Counted from the first letter of the stretch, positions 37,366 through 48,935 are shown. The stretch: DNA of 55,096 nt from Terrilactibacillus laevilacticus (GCF_006517395.1 NZ_VDCY01000018.1:1-55096); one strand, 5' to 3'. Program-made: numbers and translations. Notes: a model not told the origin generated them from the letters alone.

Positions 37366-39852
37366 TTGACTCAACGATTTGAAAGTGTAAATCAAGCTGG
37401 ACTTGTAGCAATCTCTCCAAGTGTTGAGCAAGATTACCGGTTCTTTGATCGTATTTTTCGCAACCTAAAAACTCGGCTAGAAAGATTATTTTTCAGTAGT
37501 GAAACAGGATGTCTTATTGTTGGCTTCTTATTAGGACGAGCCTTAATTTTATCAAGCATGTCTCCTTTTATTATTCCATTCTTCGCAACGATGTTTGCTC
37601 TGAAGAAAAAAAAGCGAGGCCTCGCCTTTCTAAGTTTGTTTGTAGGAGCATCGTCCGTCTCTATTTCTCACGGTTCCTTTGCCTTATTTGCCATGTTGTG
37701 TTTCATGGCTATTCGATGGTTAACAAGTCGATGGACGAAAGATCAATTCATTAATACATTACCGTACCTTGTTTTTAGCTCGTCTTTTGTTTCTCGTTCT
37801 TCCATTAGTTATATAACCGATAGGCAATGGTTATGGTCAAATGAAATGTTAGCTCTGACTGAAGCTAGTTTGTCTTTCTTGTTAACTCTGATATTCCTGC
37901 AGAGCGTTCCCTTATTATCCGTAAATTTGAGAAAGCATGTGCTTAAGAATGAAGAAATTATATGTTTTGTCATTATGCTGGCTTCAGTACTTACAGGAAC
38001 GATCGGGTGGCAATTTTATGGATTTTCGATGGAGCATATTTTGTCTCGTTATGTTGTTTTATTATTTGGTTATGTTGGAGGGGCCGCCATTGGTTCAACG
38101 GTTGGGGTCGTCATAGGCTTGATCTTAAGCTTAGCTAATGTGACAAGCTTATACCAGATGAGCTTACTCGCATTTTCTGGACTCTTAGGCGGTCTACTAC
38201 GGGAAGGAAAAAAGATAGGGGTTTCGATTGGTTTAATGATTGGAACGCTGCTCATTGGACTTTATGGTGGTGGTTATGAACATCTCCTTGGCACAGCTGG
38301 GGATTCTCTGGTAGCCATTCTCTTGTTTCTGCTAACACCAAGATCGGTGACAAGAAAGCTGGCCACTTATATTCCAGGGACGAAGGAATACTCAGCAGAA
38401 CAACAACAATACGTGAAGCGATTACGAGATGTTACGGCTGATCGGGTTGCTCAATTTTCTAGCCTCTTTCAAACTTTATCAAATAGTTTTCAGGGACATG
38501 ATGAGGAGGAATCTGATCATGAAGTGGACGTTTTCCTCAGTAATGTGACTGAAAAAACATGTCAGACTTGTTTTTTAAAAGAAGCTTGTTGGGCGAGAAA
38601 GTTCGATCAAACCTATGATTTAATGACAAGAATAATGGAGGAAACGGGAGACAAACCGACATTAACAAATTCTAAATTAAAAAGGGAGTGGCAGCACCAT
38701 TGTATAAAACCAGAAAAAGTGGTGAAAGCCATTCACGAACAACAGTTGTTTTATCATGAACACGTCAAATTAAAGAAAAAAATGAAGGAAAGCCGCTTGC
38801 TTGTAGCAGAACAATTAAAAGGGGTCTCTCAGGTCATGGGAGATTTTGCAAAGGAGATTCAAAGAGAGAGAGATACCCATCAATTTCAAGAAGAACAAAT
38901 TTTACTTAAGCTTCAAGATATCGGTTTTGATGTAGAAAATGTGGAAATTTACAGCCTTGATGAAGGGGCTGTTGACATAGAGATGACGTTGCCATCAAAT
39001 TATTATGGTGAATGTGAAAAATTAATTGCGCCGATTCTTTCTGATGTACTCGGAGAAAACATCATTGTTGAAAGGGAGTGTAAATCTGATTTTCCAAGGG
39101 TTCAATGTAAAGTGGCGTTTGGTTCAGCTAAAAAATATACGATAGAAACAGGCGTCGCTCATACAGCTAAAGGCGGGGGTTATGTTTCAGGTGACAACTA
39201 CACGACATTTGGATTAGGAGCTGGTAAATATGCCATTGCGATTAGTGACGGTATGGGAAATGGTGAACGTGCCTCAAGTGAGAGTCATGAAACATTAAAA
39301 TTGTTATCAAAAGTGCTTAAATCTGGCATCAATGAGACTGTAGCCATTAAATCCATTAATTCCATTCTATCATTACGATCAAATGAGGAAATCTTTTCAA
39401 CCCTAGATCTTGCCATGATTGACCTGCAAGATGCTAAGGTAAAATTTCTTAAAATTGGTTCAAATCCAAGTTTTGTAAAACGAGGTGACCATATCACGAT
39501 GATTGAAGCTGGTAACTTACCAATGGGAATGATAGAAAATGTTGAAATTGATGTAGCAAGTGAACAATTAAAAGCGGGTGATCTACTCGTTATGATGAGT
39601 GATGGCATTTTTGAAGCACCGAAGCATGTCGAGAACAAAGAAGCTTGGGTCAAGCGTAAAATTCGAGATATGCAAACGGATGACCCACAAGCCATAGCAG
39701 ATCTTTTACTCGAAGAGGTCATTCGAGCAAACAGTGGCGAAATTGATGATGATATGACGATTGTCGTCTCAAAAATAAAGCATCATACACCAAAATGGTC
39801 AGCTATTTCAACCTATTCAATGGGTGAGGGAATTGATAGGAAAGCACAATAG
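37366..39852 (+). CDS. spoIIE: Stage II sporulation protein E (PP2C phosphatase)
   Basis: 828 residues from TTG. About ten membrane helices lie in residues 35-320, then a central FtsZ-interaction/oligomerisation region (about 325-570), with a Cys-rich stretch CQTCFLKEACWARKF. The C-terminal PP2C domain has AISDGMGNGERAS, MMSDGIFEAP and DDDMTIVV metal-site aspartates. It dephosphorylates SpoIIAA to release sigma-F and helps polar division. GTG codons at 37354/37357 lie inside the Shine-Dalgarno (AGGGGTGG), so TTG is preferred; not proven. Confidence 0.95.
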   Translation: MTQRFESVNQAGLVAISPSVEQDYRFFDRIFRNLKTRLERLFFSSETGCLIVGFLLGRALILSSMSPFIIPFFATMFALKKKKRGLAFLSLFVGASSVSISHGSFALFAMLCFMAIRWLTSRWTKDQFINTLPYLVFSSSFVSRSSISYITDRQWLWSNEMLALTEASLSFLLTLIFLQSVPLLSVNLRKHVLKNEEIICFVIMLASVLTGTIGWQFYGFSMEHILSRYVVLLFGYVGGAAIGSTVGVVIGLILSLANVTSLYQMSLLAFSGLLGGLLREGKKIGVSIGLMIGTLLIGLYGGGYEHLLGTAGDSLVAILLFLLTPRSVTRKLATYIPGTKEYSAEQQQYVKRLRDVTADRVAQFSSLFQTLSNSFQGHDEEESDHEVDVFLSNVTEKTCQTCFLKEACWARKFDQTYDLMTRIMEETGDKPTLTNSKLKREWQHHCIKPEKVVKAIHEQQLFYHEHVKLKKKMKESRLLVAEQLKGVSQVMGDFAKEIQRERDTHQFQEEQILLKLQDIGFDVENVEIYSLDEGAVDIEMTLPSNYYGECEKLIAPILSDVLGENIIVERECKSDFPRVQCKVAFGSAKKYTIETGVAHTAKGGGYVSGDNYTTFGLGAGKYAIAISDGMGNGERASSESHETLKLLSKVLKSGINETVAIKSINSILSLRSNEEIFSTLDLAMIDLQDAKVKFLKIGSNPSFVKRGDHITMIEAGNLPMGMIENVEIDVASEQLKAGDLLVMMSDGIFEAPKHVENKEAWVKRKIRDMQTDDPQAIADLLLEEVIRANSGEIDDDMTIVVSKIKHHTPKWSAISTYSMGEGIDRKAQ

Positions 39853-39927
39853 TAGAGAACGAAGCGTATAATTATTTACCTCCTTGTCTAAGATGAAATT
39901 AAGAAGGCAAGAGAGGAGCGAGTAGCG

Positions 39928-40665
39928 TTGAATAAAGGGAAGATAAAGCAGATCTTGTTAATTACAGATGGATGCTCTAATCAAGGTGAGGATCCGGCTG
40001 CTATGGCAGCACTGGCAAAAGAGCATGGCATTGTTGTCAATGTCATTGGTGTAATGGAAAACTATGAAACTGATGATCATGGTATGAAAGAAATTGATAA
40101 TATTGCTTCCGCAGGCGGTGGTGTGAGTCAAGTTGTGCAAACGAAACAATTATCTCAAACGGTCCAAATGGTGACGAGACAAGCTATGACACAAACTATT
40201 AAAGGGGTCGTCAATCAGGAACTTCAAGATATTTTAGGTGATTCAAAGTCAATGGAGGACCTTCCTCCTGAGAAACGTGGTCGCGTAATGGAAGTTGTCG
40301 ATGATTTAGGTGAAACAGTGGATTTAGAGGTTTGTATTCTTGTAGACACGAGTGCAAGTATGAAAACAAAACTTCCAACTGTTAGGGAGGCCTTGCTTGA
40401 TTTATCCCTTAGTTTAACTTCACGAATGGGTAAAAATCAATTTTGTCTTTACACATTTCCCGGGAAAAGGAAAGATACTTCTAAAATCATGTCATGGACG
40501 CCAAAAATAGACCATATTAGTCAAGTGTTTTCTAAACTAGCATCAGGTGGTGTAACACCAACAGGACCGGCTATACGCGATGTCATTAAAAGTTTTTCCA
40601 CGAGCTCAAGAAGACATTTAATCTCTCATGATGATGAAGCCTATGATGATGGACCAAGATATTAA
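39928..40665 (+). CDS. yabS: vWA-type protein YabS
   Basis: 245 residues. Two half vWA domains appear in swapped order: an N-terminal part with ILLITDGCSNQGEDPAAMA and a C-terminal part with the MIDAS DTSAS and GGVTPTGPA. In B. subtilis yabS is a sporulation-expressed gene upstream of the kinase yabT. The TTG start follows GAGAGGAG. It overlaps yabT by 38 bases. Confidence 0.9.
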   Translation: MNKGKIKQILLITDGCSNQGEDPAAMAALAKEHGIVVNVIGVMENYETDDHGMKEIDNIASAGGGVSQVVQTKQLSQTVQMVTRQAMTQTIKGVVNQELQDILGDSKSMEDLPPEKRGRVMEVVDDLGETVDLEVCILVDTSASMKTKLPTVREALLDLSLSLTSRMGKNQFCLYTFPGKRKDTSKIMSWTPKIDHISQVFSKLASGGVTPTGPAIRDVIKSFSTSSRRHLISHDDEAYDDGPRY

Positions 40666-41599
40666 GCTTCATTCTGGTACACGAATCTATGGGAAATGGC
40701 ATAAGAAAAACTACCAAATTATTAGACATTTAGGCAGTGGTGCACAAGGAACAGTTTATTTAGCCCATTCAAATCAAGGCGAAGTGGCTATTAAGTTTGG
40801 TAAAGACCCCTCATCATTGATTTCTGAAGTCAACATTTTAAAACGTTTCGTAGCGCTCCAAGGTGATCCCCTGGGGCCTTATTTGTATGATGTGGATGAT
40901 TGGGTCACTAATAAGGGAACAATTAACTTCTATGTCATGGAATGCATTAAAGGTGTAACTTTAGACGATAGCATAAGGCATAAAGGATTTGAGTGGACAT
41001 GTGTATTTATATTACAACTTTTAAAGGATTTATCGAGATTACATGAATTAGGGTTTGTGTTTGGTGATTTAAAACCTGAAAATCTCATGATAACAGAATC
41101 AAATTATCGAATAAGGTGTCTAGATTTTGGTGGTACCACGCAAATCGGCCGCTCAATTAAAGAATATACCGAGTTTTTTGATCGAGGGTATTGGGGAATG
41201 GGGATAAGAAAAGCGGAACCAAGTTATGACTTGTTTGCCGTTATGATGATTTTTATCTATGCAGCTGAAAAAAGAAGATTTAATAAAACGGAGCATCCGC
41301 GTGATGAATTGATAAAAAAAATAAAAACAAATCCTAAATTAAAACCATTTGAAAAAATATTATTGAAAGCATTAGGAGGACAGTTTCATCATGCAAATGA
41401 CATGCGACAGGCATTTTTATATAAAATGAATGAAACCAATAGGATCGACAGTCGTATTACAAGAAGGAGGACTGCTTCGTCTCCATCTAAAAAACGTTAC
41501 CAAAAGAAAAAATCAGTAAGTGGTTGGATTGGAGCCAGTGTTTGGGCAGTCGTGATTATTACATTATACGTCATGTACACGGTCCTCTATGTGATGTAG
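40628..41599 (+). CDS. yabT: Membrane-anchored serine/threonine kinase YabT (PrkD)
   Basis: 323 residues. The Hanks kinase domain (about 20-260) has LGSGAQGTVY, the ATP-binding VAIKFG, catalytic FGDLKPENLM and a DFGGT loop. A basic linker and C-terminal membrane helix (about 300-320) follow. The B. subtilis homologue works in sporulation and phosphorylates RecA and AbrB in a DNA-stimulated way. Several ATGs compete as start (40628-40643); the true one is uncertain. Confidence 0.93.
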   Translation: MMMKPMMMDQDIKLHSGTRIYGKWHKKNYQIIRHLGSGAQGTVYLAHSNQGEVAIKFGKDPSSLISEVNILKRFVALQGDPLGPYLYDVDDWVTNKGTINFYVMECIKGVTLDDSIRHKGFEWTCVFILQLLKDLSRLHELGFVFGDLKPENLMITESNYRIRCLDFGGTTQIGRSIKEYTEFFDRGYWGMGIRKAEPSYDLFAVMMIFIYAAEKRRFNKTEHPRDELIKKIKTNPKLKPFEKILLKALGGQFHHANDMRQAFLYKMNETNRIDSRITRRRTASSPSKKRYQKKKSVSGWIGASVWAVVIITLYVMYTVLYVM

Positions 41600-41646
41600 T
41601 GGGAGGGGTTCTTTATTCCCCACTGGAAGTTTCGCTTTATTATTTG
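41597..41646 (+). repeat. REP2 remnant (copy d)
   Basis: The right end CCCCACTGGAAGTTTCGCTT plus TATTATTT matches 1341-1372; the left side keeps only a G-rich part. GTGGG and CCCAC arms can form a hairpin. It begins at the yabT stop codon. The rest of 41647-41869 has no gene or named site. Confidence 0.7.
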
Positions 41647-41869
41647 ACAGGATGCGTGTCCTTTTTTACACTTTAGAAGCAAGATACCTCATTACCAGAG
41701 GACATTTTGTGATTAAGAGGAAGAAAACGGGTAAAAGAAGAATACTAAAAGAGTAACTTGCCATTAAACTGTAGGCTCCTTAAGACTATTTAATGACTTG
41801 TCTTTTACAAAAGTTTTTGGATTAAGAGGAGAAACTTTTTATTGAAAGGGTAAGAAAGGAAAGAGAGAC

Positions 41870-43291
41870 TTGCAGTCATTTGTTAAACAATTCATTAAAC
41901 AACATGATCTCTTGCAGCCTAATACAACGATCATTGTCGGTGTGTCAGGTGGACCCGATTCAATGGCTCTCTTACATTATCTCCACAGTATTCGAAAAGA
42001 GTGGAATTTAAAGCTCATAGCCTGTTCTGTGGATCATATGCTACGAGGTGATGCATCACAGGGCGATATGAAATATGTCGAATCATATTGTAAAGAAATG
42101 GACATATTATTTTATGGAAAACGTATGGATGTATTAGCCTATAAAAATGCGCATCATCTAAGTGTTGAGGTTGCAGCAAGAGAATGTCGATATCATGTGT
42201 TTAAGGAAGTGATGAAAAACCATCAAGCAAATTGCCTTGCACTCGCCCACCATGGTGACGACCAAGTAGAGACGATGCTCATGAGACAAGTCCGAGGAAG
42301 CTTCGGTGTCTCTCTTGCAGGCATACCTGTTAAACGACCTTTTGCTACAGGCCATATTATCAGACCTTTTTTATGTGTGACAAAGCGTCATTTAGAACAG
42401 TATTGTAAGGAGAATGGCATCTCGCCAAGATATGACAATAGCAACATGTCTTCTGACTATGTTCGCAACCGTTTTAGGCATGTCATCTTACCATTTCTAA
42501 AAAAGGAAAATCCAAAGGTACACGTTCGTTATCAATATATGAGCGAGCGGATGACTGAAGATCAAAGATATCTTGACCAACTTGCTAAAGAACATGTAGA
42601 TCGTGTGATATTAAATGAATCGGAACAAGGGTTGCGGATTGATATTGGTTCTTTTTTAAAGATCCCTCTACCTTTACAAAGAAGAGTAATTCATCTAATA
42701 TTAAACTATCTTTATTCTAACAAAGGCCTGTCGTCACTGCATCATTCTATACATATCGAAGCATTGCTTCAGTTACTTCAAACAGATCATCCATCAAGTG
42801 AGGAACACCTGCCGAATGGTCTTGTTGTAAAACGTTCTTACAATACCTGCGTATTTACATTCAATATTGAAAGTGACTCAATAAATGCTTATCAAAGCAT
42901 CCTGTCTATACCTGGGACTACAAAATGTCCTACAGGTAGTTTTACAGTCGAATTGGCCGATGTTTATCACTCCACTTCGAATACATCGAACACTTTTTAT
43001 TTAAGAATGGCAGATATTAGTGAGCCCCTAAAAGTTCGGACCCGATCTCAAGGAGATCGAATAAGTCCAAAAGGAATGTCAGGAACGCAAAAGTTAAAAA
43101 GCATTTTTATTAACGAGAAAATTGAGCGTAAGGAACGTGAAATATGGCCGATTTTGGTCGATGCGAATGAGAGTGTTTTATGGTTACCTTTACTCAGACA
43201 GAGACACTATAAACCCAGAGGTCAAGAAAAAAGTGCCTTTATAAAAATAACGTTTTTACCGACAGTTAAGCTTGGGAGGAAAACAGAATGA
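41870..43291 (+). CDS. tilS: tRNA(Ile)-lysidine synthase
   Basis: 473 residues. The N-terminal PP-loop [16 protein letters not shown] (about 22-37) is followed by [16 protein letters not shown] and substrate-binding plus C-terminal TilS domains. It converts C34 of tRNA-Ile(CAU) to lysidine. The TTG start follows AAGGAAAGAGAG. It overlaps hprT by 4 bases. Confidence 0.95.
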   Translation: MQSFVKQFIKQHDLLQPNTTIIVGVSGGPDSMALLHYLHSIRKEWNLKLIACSVDHMLRGDASQGDMKYVESYCKEMDILFYGKRMDVLAYKNAHHLSVEVAARECRYHVFKEVMKNHQANCLALAHHGDDQVETMLMRQVRGSFGVSLAGIPVKRPFATGHIIRPFLCVTKRHLEQYCKENGISPRYDNSNMSSDYVRNRFRHVILPFLKKENPKVHVRYQYMSERMTEDQRYLDQLAKEHVDRVILNESEQGLRIDIGSFLKIPLPLQRRVIHLILNYLYSNKGLSSLHHSIHIEALLQLLQTDHPSSEEHLPNGLVVKRSYNTCVFTFNIESDSINAYQSILSIPGTTKCPTGSFTVELADVYHSTSNTSNTFYLRMADISEPLKVRTRSQGDRISPKGMSGTQKLKSIFINEKIERKEREIWPILVDANESVLWLPLLRQRHYKPRGQEKSAFIKITFLPTVKLGRKTE

Positions 43292-43824
43292 AGGAAGATT
43301 TACAGGAGATACTTTTTACAGAGGAGGCACTTCAAGAAAAAATAAAAGAACTTGGAAAGAAGCTTTCTGATGAATATGATAATCGATTTCCATTGGTAGT
43401 AGGGGTTTTAAAAGGGGCTCTGCCTTTTATGGCGGATCTCATTAAACGTATAGATGTCCATTTGGAATTGGATTTTATGGACGTATCAAGTTATGGTGAT
43501 TCTACTGTATCTTCAGGTGAAGTAAAAATAATCAAAGATTTGGATTCTTCAGTTGAAGGACGTGATATTCTTATATTAGAAGATATTATTGACAGTGGTT
43601 TAACACTAAGTTATCTTGTTGACCTTTTTAAAACAAGAAAGGCAAAGTCCATTAAGATCGTGACTTTGCTCGATAAACCTTCAGGAAGAAAGGTTGATAT
43701 TGTCCCTGATTTAACAGGTTTCACTGTTCCAGATGCTTTCTTGGTTGGATATGGGTTAGACTATGCTGAAAAATACCGCAATCTGCCGTATATCGGGATA
43801 TTAAAACCCGAAATATACAAGTAG
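43288..43824 (+). CDS. hprT: Hypoxanthine phosphoribosyltransferase
   Basis: 178 residues. [15 protein letters not shown] and the PRPP loop [14 protein letters not shown] are diagnostic. It salvages hypoxanthine/guanine and is essential with tilS for ftsH expression in B. subtilis. It starts inside the tilS stop. Confidence 0.97.
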   Translation: MKEDLQEILFTEEALQEKIKELGKKLSDEYDNRFPLVVGVLKGALPFMADLIKRIDVHLELDFMDVSSYGDSTVSSGEVKIIKDLDSSVEGRDILILEDIIDSGLTLSYLVDLFKTRKAKSIKIVTLLDKPSGRKVDIVPDLTGFTVPDAFLVGYGLDYAEKYRNLPYIGILKPEIYK

Positions 43825-43898
43825 AGTGTGTGGCTTGTGAGGGTAATACCATTATGTTACTATTAAATATGGCTTTTTATTGCGGGAGGAGGTAAGGG

Positions 43899-45827
43899 AT
43901 GAATCGAATATTTCGAAACACCATTATATATGTTTTTATCTTTTTAGTGATTATTGGAATTGTGAGCTTTTTGACAAGATCCAATCAAGATGTTAAATCA
44001 TTAAGCTATACAGACTTCCAACAACACTTAACGCAGGGTGATGTAAAAGATCTGAGTCTACAACCAGAAGGTGTGGTCTATCTAGCTACTGGTAAGTTAA
44101 CAGATGAAAAGAATACAACATTTAAAACGTATGTTCCATCCACTGAAAAAGCACTTAACCAAATTACATTTGCTACAAATAATCAACCAGATGTATTAAT
44201 TAAACCTCAAGAAAGAACAAGTGGTTGGATTCAATTTCTTACAACAATCATTCCTTTTGTCATTATTTTCTTCTTAATATTCTTCTTGCTAAATCAAGCT
44301 CAAGGCGGCGGTGGCCGTGTCATGAACTTTGGTAAAAGTAAAGCAAAACTTTATTCTGAAGAAAAGAAAAAGGTGACCTTTAAGGATGTTGCGGGTGCAG
44401 ATGAAGAAAAGCAAGAACTCGTTGAAATTGTCGATTTCTTAAAAGACCCAAGAAAATTTGCTGCTCTTGGTGCAAGAATACCAAAAGGGGTCTTGCTAGT
44501 TGGGCCTCCAGGTACAGGTAAAACATTACTTGCTAGAGCCGTTGCAGGTGAAGCAGGCGTTCCTTTCTTCTCGATTAGTGGTTCTGACTTTGTCGAAATG
44601 TTTGTCGGTGTCGGTGCCTCTCGTGTACGTGATCTTTTTGACAATGCTAAGAAAAACTCACCTTGTATCATTTTTATTGATGAAATTGATGCGGTAGGTC
44701 GTCAACGTGGAGCTGGTCTTGGCGGGGGTCATGATGAACGCGAACAAACATTGAACCAACTCCTTGTTGAAATGGATGGTTTTGGCGCCAATGAAGGCAT
44801 CATTATTATCGCTGCTACAAACAGACCTGATATATTAGATCCGGCTCTTCTTCGACCAGGTCGTTTTGATAGACAAATTCCTGTAGGACGCCCTGACTTG
44901 AAAGGGAGAGAAGCTGTTCTCCGTGTTCATGCACGTAATAAACCATTAGACAAGAAAATTGATTTAAAAACGGTTGCAAAATTAACACCTGGATTCTCAG
45001 GTGCAGATCTCGAGAACCTATTAAACGAAGCGGCTCTCGTTGCGGCTAGATCCGATAAAAAGCAAATTGAAATGGAAGACATTGATGAAGCAGTTGAGAG
45101 AGTCATTGCAGGTCCTGCTAAGAAATCACGTGTCATTTCGGAAAAAGAACGAAACATTGTTGCTTATCATGAATCAGGCCATACGATTATTGGTTTGAAC
45201 TTGGACAGTGCTGCAACGGTCCATAAAGTAACTGTTGTTCCTAGAGGTCAAGCAGGTGGATATGCGGTATCTCTACCAAAAGAAGATCGTTATTTCATGA
45301 CGAAACCAGAACTTTTAGAACAAATTATTGGTTTACTTGGTGGTCGTGTCGCCGAAGAAATTACATTTGGCGAAGTAAGTACTGGGGCAAGCAATGATTT
45401 CCAAAGAGCAACGGGTATTGCAAGACGCATGGTCACAGAATTTGGAATGAGTGACAAACTAGGTCCAATGCAATTTGGTCATACTCAAAGTGGTCAGGTC
45501 TTCTTAGGACGTGATTTCCAAAATGAACCTAACTATAGCGATACCATTGCTTACGAAATCGATACTGAAGTACAGCGCATCATCAAAGAGTGTTATGAAC
45601 GCTGTAGAGAGATCCTCAAAAAAGATCAAGATAAACTAGAATTGATTGCAAAAACACTGTTAGACGTTGAAACACTTGAAGCAGATCAAATTAAAGCATT
45701 GTATGAAACAGGTAAATTAATCGAAGCCAATCATAATCGCTATGCTTCAGAAGACGATGTGACAGTTAATATACAATCGAAGCCAGAAGTCGATGAATTA
45801 AAAAAACCTGATGATAAAGATCTATAA
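43899..45827 (+). CDS. ftsH: ATP-dependent zinc metalloprotease FtsH
   Basis: 642 residues. Two membrane helices (about 5-25 and 110-132) flank an external domain. The AAA+ module has [22 protein letters not shown] and the SRH region [19 protein letters not shown]; the protease zinc site is HESGH. It degrades membrane and regulatory proteins, including Spo0E in B. subtilis. GGGAGGAGG precedes the ATG. Confidence 0.98.
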   Translation: MNRIFRNTIIYVFIFLVIIGIVSFLTRSNQDVKSLSYTDFQQHLTQGDVKDLSLQPEGVVYLATGKLTDEKNTTFKTYVPSTEKALNQITFATNNQPDVLIKPQERTSGWIQFLTTIIPFVIIFFLIFFLLNQAQGGGGRVMNFGKSKAKLYSEEKKKVTFKDVAGADEEKQELVEIVDFLKDPRKFAALGARIPKGVLLVGPPGTGKTLLARAVAGEAGVPFFSISGSDFVEMFVGVGASRVRDLFDNAKKNSPCIIFIDEIDAVGRQRGAGLGGGHDEREQTLNQLLVEMDGFGANEGIIIIAATNRPDILDPALLRPGRFDRQIPVGRPDLKGREAVLRVHARNKPLDKKIDLKTVAKLTPGFSGADLENLLNEAALVAARSDKKQIEMEDIDEAVERVIAGPAKKSRVISEKERNIVAYHESGHTIIGLNLDSAATVHKVTVVPRGQAGGYAVSLPKEDRYFMTKPELLEQIIGLLGGRVAEEITFGEVSTGASNDFQRATGIARRMVTEFGMSDKLGPMQFGHTQSGQVFLGRDFQNEPNYSDTIAYEIDTEVQRIIKECYERCREILKKDQDKLELIAKTLLDVETLEADQIKALYETGKLIEANHNRYASEDDVTVNIQSKPEVDELKKPDDKDL

Positions 45828-45871
45828 AATAAAAAAAAGAGAATCATTTTGATTTGAAGTGTCAATCTCGT

Positions 45872-45909
45872 GAAGGTGTCTCCTTAAGGAGGCATCTTTC
45901 TTTTTTTTA
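45872..45909 (+). terminator. Terminator after ftsH
   Basis: AGGTGTCTCC-TTAA-GGAGGCATCTTTC followed by eight or more T. Confidence 0.92.
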
Positions 45910-45981
45910 TAAAGTGAAATCGGTATGATAATGTTACGCGAGAAAACTTACTGATAAATTAATAACAGATTGGTGATTATG

Positions 45982-46749
45982 ATGATTTTTGTTTGTGATG
46001 TTGGAAACACCAATATGGTATTTGGTGTATACAATGAAGATAAATTAATTGAACATTGGCGTATCTCTACAAGTCGCGATAAAACGGAAGATGAATTCGC
46101 GATGGTCATTAAAGACTTATTTAATCATGTCGGTCTAAAATTTTCAGATTTTACGGCCATGATTATTTCCTCTGTTGTTCCTTCAATCATGTTCTCATTG
46201 GAGAGAATGTGTGATAAGTATTTTCACGTGAAACCACTCATTGTCGGACCTGGAATTAAAACGGGTTTGAACTTAAAATATGATAATCCTAGAGAACTTG
46301 GCGCTGATCGCATTGTAAATGCTGTAGCAGCCATACACCATTATTCTTTGCCCCTTATTGTCATTGACTTTGGTACTGCGACGACTTTTTGTTACATCAA
46401 TGAAAAAGGGCATTATATGGGTGGGGCCATTGCACCAGGTATTAATATCTCAACGGAAGCTTTGTATGAAAAAGCCTCCAAACTTCCGCGAATTGAAATT
46501 GTGAAACCTCCTCATATTGTTGGGAAAAATTCAATTCATGCCATGCAATCAGGGATTTTATATGGTTACGTCGGACAGGTTGAGGGAATTGTTTTAAGAA
46601 TGAAGAAACAATCAATGGAAGAAGCTACAGTTGTGGGAACGGGTGGATTATGTTCATTAATCGCAAGTGAAACAGATGTTATTGATTATATTGATCCCTT
46701 TCTAACGTTGAAAGGGTTGTATTTAATCTATAAACGAAATCAAAAATAA
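45982..46749 (+). CDS. coaX: Type III pantothenate kinase
   Basis: 255 residues, ASKHA fold. [14 protein letters not shown] is the phosphate-1 motif, [11 protein letters not shown] the second, and GGAIAPGI and GTGGL follow. It catalyses the first step of CoA synthesis. Candidate starts at 45970-45982; ATG 45982 fits family N-termini and lies 6 bases after TTGGTG. A parS-like 12-bp core (TTTCACGTGAAA) lies inside the gene at 46222-46233. Confidence 0.96.
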   Translation: MIFVCDVGNTNMVFGVYNEDKLIEHWRISTSRDKTEDEFAMVIKDLFNHVGLKFSDFTAMIISSVVPSIMFSLERMCDKYFHVKPLIVGPGIKTGLNLKYDNPRELGADRIVNAVAAIHHYSLPLIVIDFGTATTFCYINEKGHYMGGAIAPGINISTEALYEKASKLPRIEIVKPPHIVGKNSIHAMQSGILYGYVGQVEGIVLRMKKQSMEEATVVGTGGLCSLIASETDVIDYIDPFLTLKGLYLIYKRNQK

Positions 46750-46815
46750 AAACAAAAATTAATTTTTCAATTGGCCACAATACAAAGGTAAGTGTCCGTG
46801 TAAGGAGGAGTTTTA

Positions 46816-47685
46816 GTGAGTGATTATTTAATTAAGGCAACAGCTTATGACAATGCAATTAGAGTATTAACCATTGACTCGACAGAAACCGTGTCAGAAG
46901 CCCAAAAGAGGCATAACACATGGCCGACTGCATCAGCTGCTCTTGGCAGGACAATGACAGCTGGGGCCATGATGGGAGCCCAGTTTAAAGGGAATGAAAA
47001 ACTTACCATCACCATTGAAGGCGGTGGTCCTATTGGTGTCATTATCGTTGATGCGAATGCTAAAGGTGAAGTCAGAGGATATGTAACCAATCCGCAAGTT
47101 CACTTTGATCTAAATAAATTTGGGAAACTAGACGTGGCAAGGGCTGTGGGGACGAATGGATTTCTCAGTGTCGTAAAAGATCTAGGTCTTAGAGATAACT
47201 TTACAGGACGGGTAGCTCTAGTGTCTGGTGAGATTGGTGATGACTTTACGTATTATTTTGCAAGATCGGAACAGATCCCTTCAGCGGTAGGTGTCGGTGT
47301 GCTTGTCAATCCAGACAATTCAATCAAGGCGTCTGGGGGATTCATTATTCAAGTTATGCCAGATGCACCTGATGACATCATTTCTAAAGTTGAAAAAAGG
47401 TTAAGTGAAATACCACCAATATCCAAGCTTATTGAAGCAGGTCATAAACCTGAAGACCTCCTTCTGACAATCTTTGGTGAAGGAAATTATAAAATTCTAG
47501 AAAAAATGCCTGTTCATTTTAAATGTCAGTGCTCTCATGAAAAAATAGCGAATGCGATTAGTAGTCTTGGTAACGAAGAAATACAAGCCATGATTGATGA
47601 GGACCATGGCGCTGAAGCCGATTGCCATTTTTGCCGTGAGACGTACCATTTCTCGGAGGACGACTTAAGAGCTTTAATGAAATAG
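46816..47685 (+). CDS. hslO: Redox-regulated chaperonin Hsp33
   Basis: 289 residues. The C-terminal zinc switch CQC...CHFC (about 235-270) is intact. Hsp33 is a holdase activated by disulfide formation under oxidative stress. The GTG start follows AAGGAGGAG. It precedes cysK as in bacilli. Confidence 0.96.
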   Translation: MSDYLIKATAYDNAIRVLTIDSTETVSEAQKRHNTWPTASAALGRTMTAGAMMGAQFKGNEKLTITIEGGGPIGVIIVDANAKGEVRGYVTNPQVHFDLNKFGKLDVARAVGTNGFLSVVKDLGLRDNFTGRVALVSGEIGDDFTYYFARSEQIPSAVGVGVLVNPDNSIKASGGFIIQVMPDAPDDIISKVEKRLSEIPPISKLIEAGHKPEDLLLTIFGEGNYKILEKMPVHFKCQCSHEKIANAISSLGNEEIQAMIDEDHGAEADCHFCRETYHFSEDDLRALMK

Positions 47686-47863
47686 TGTATTTGAAGACAC
47701 TAATAAGTTGAAACACTCTGTAAAGATGGCATGCTCAGGATGATTGAAAGGATTGTACGCTTTGCCATGAGATAGAAGCAAGCCGTATCAATAACTCGTC
47801 TAGATTTAAAATAAATACTTGATTATTTTTTGAATATAATAGAATATTTTTAATCTCAAACCA

Positions 47864-47891
47864 TTGACATTGTAAACCAATGTGATAACAT
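47864..47891 (+). promoter_or_regulatory. cysK promoter overlapped by an inverted repeat
   Basis: TTGACA, 16 bases, TAACAT. The spacer carries ACATTG-TAAAC-CAATGT, a perfect 6-bp inverted repeat starting inside the -35. A repressor such as CymR controls cysK in B. subtilis; whether this is its site is inference. No T-box or other riboswitch is seen in 47686-47941. Confidence 0.6.
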
Positions 47892-47941
47892 AGACTTAAA
47901 TTCCTACATGAATACTATGCTTTACCATCGGAGGGGTAAAA

Positions 47942-48862
47942 ATGACAATCGCAAACTCAATCACTGAACTAATTGGACAAACACCTGTCGTTAAACTTGG
48001 ACGGTTAACAGGTGAGAATGATGCAGAATTGTATGCAAAATTAGAGTTCTTTAATCCTGGCAGCAGCGTAAAAGACCGTATTGCAAATGCTATGATTGAA
48101 GCAGCTGAAAAAGAAGGAAAACTTAAACCTGGTGATACGATTATTGAACCAACAAGTGGAAATACTGGTGTCGGGTTGGCACTTGTATCAGCAGCAAAAG
48201 GATACAAAGCGATCCTTGTTATGCCAGATACAATGAGCGTTGAAAGAAGAAAACTATTTAAAGCATATGGAGCAGATCTCGTCTTAACACCGGGTTCGGC
48301 TGGTATGAACGGAGCTATTGCTAAGGCAGAGGAACTTAGTAAGGAGCACGGTTATTTCTTACCTCAACAATTTAAAAACAAAGCGAACCCAGAAGTTCAC
48401 TATAATACGACAGGTAAAGAGCTTGTTGAACAGTTCGATCAACTTGATGCGTTTATCGCTGGTGTTGGAACAGGTGGAACGGTATCTGGTACAGGACGCA
48501 GATTGAAAGAACATTTCTCAGATATAAAAGTCTATGCTGTTGAGCCTGAAACTTCGGCGGTTCTCTCAGGAGAGAAAAGCGGCCCTCACAAAATCCAAGG
48601 AATCGGACCTGGCTTTATTCCAGATACATTAGATACAGATGTTTATGATGATATCATTAAAATCTCTAACGAAGATGCTTTCAAATATGCTCGTTTAGTC
48701 GGAATTAAAGAAGGCATTCTATCTGGTATATCAGGTGGAGCGGCTATTGCTGCTGGTGTACAAGTTGCCAAAGAACTTGGTAAAGGTAAAAAAGTGGTCG
48801 TTGTTGTTCCTGACAATGGAGAACGTTACTTAAGTACCCCACTTTATCAAACAGAAGAATAA
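47942..48862 (+). CDS. cysK: Cysteine synthase A
   Basis: 306 residues, PLP-dependent O-acetylserine (thiol)lyase. [11 protein letters not shown] has the PLP lysine (near 45), PTSGNTG binds substrate, and [11 protein letters not shown] is the phosphate loop. It makes cysteine from O-acetylserine and sulfide. GGAGGGG precedes the ATG. In B. subtilis pabBAC follow; here they do not. Confidence 0.97.
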   Translation: MTIANSITELIGQTPVVKLGRLTGENDAELYAKLEFFNPGSSVKDRIANAMIEAAEKEGKLKPGDTIIEPTSGNTGVGLALVSAAKGYKAILVMPDTMSVERRKLFKAYGADLVLTPGSAGMNGAIAKAEELSKEHGYFLPQQFKNKANPEVHYNTTGKELVEQFDQLDAFIAGVGTGGTVSGTGRRLKEHFSDIKVYAVEPETSAVLSGEKSGPHKIQGIGPGFIPDTLDTDVYDDIIKISNEDAFKYARLVGIKEGILSGISGGAAIAAGVQVAKELGKGKKVVVVVPDNGERYLSTPLYQTEE

Positions 48863-48891
48863 GATAATCAAAATATATGAACTTAATTAGT

Positions 48892-48935
48892 GACCATACG
48901 AAGAAATCGAAAAGATCCTTCGTGTGGTCTTTTTG
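48892..48935 (+). terminator. Terminator after cysK
   Basis: GACCATACGAAG and CTTCGTGTGGTC (one G-T pair) with an A-rich loop, followed by five T. Confidence 0.93.
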
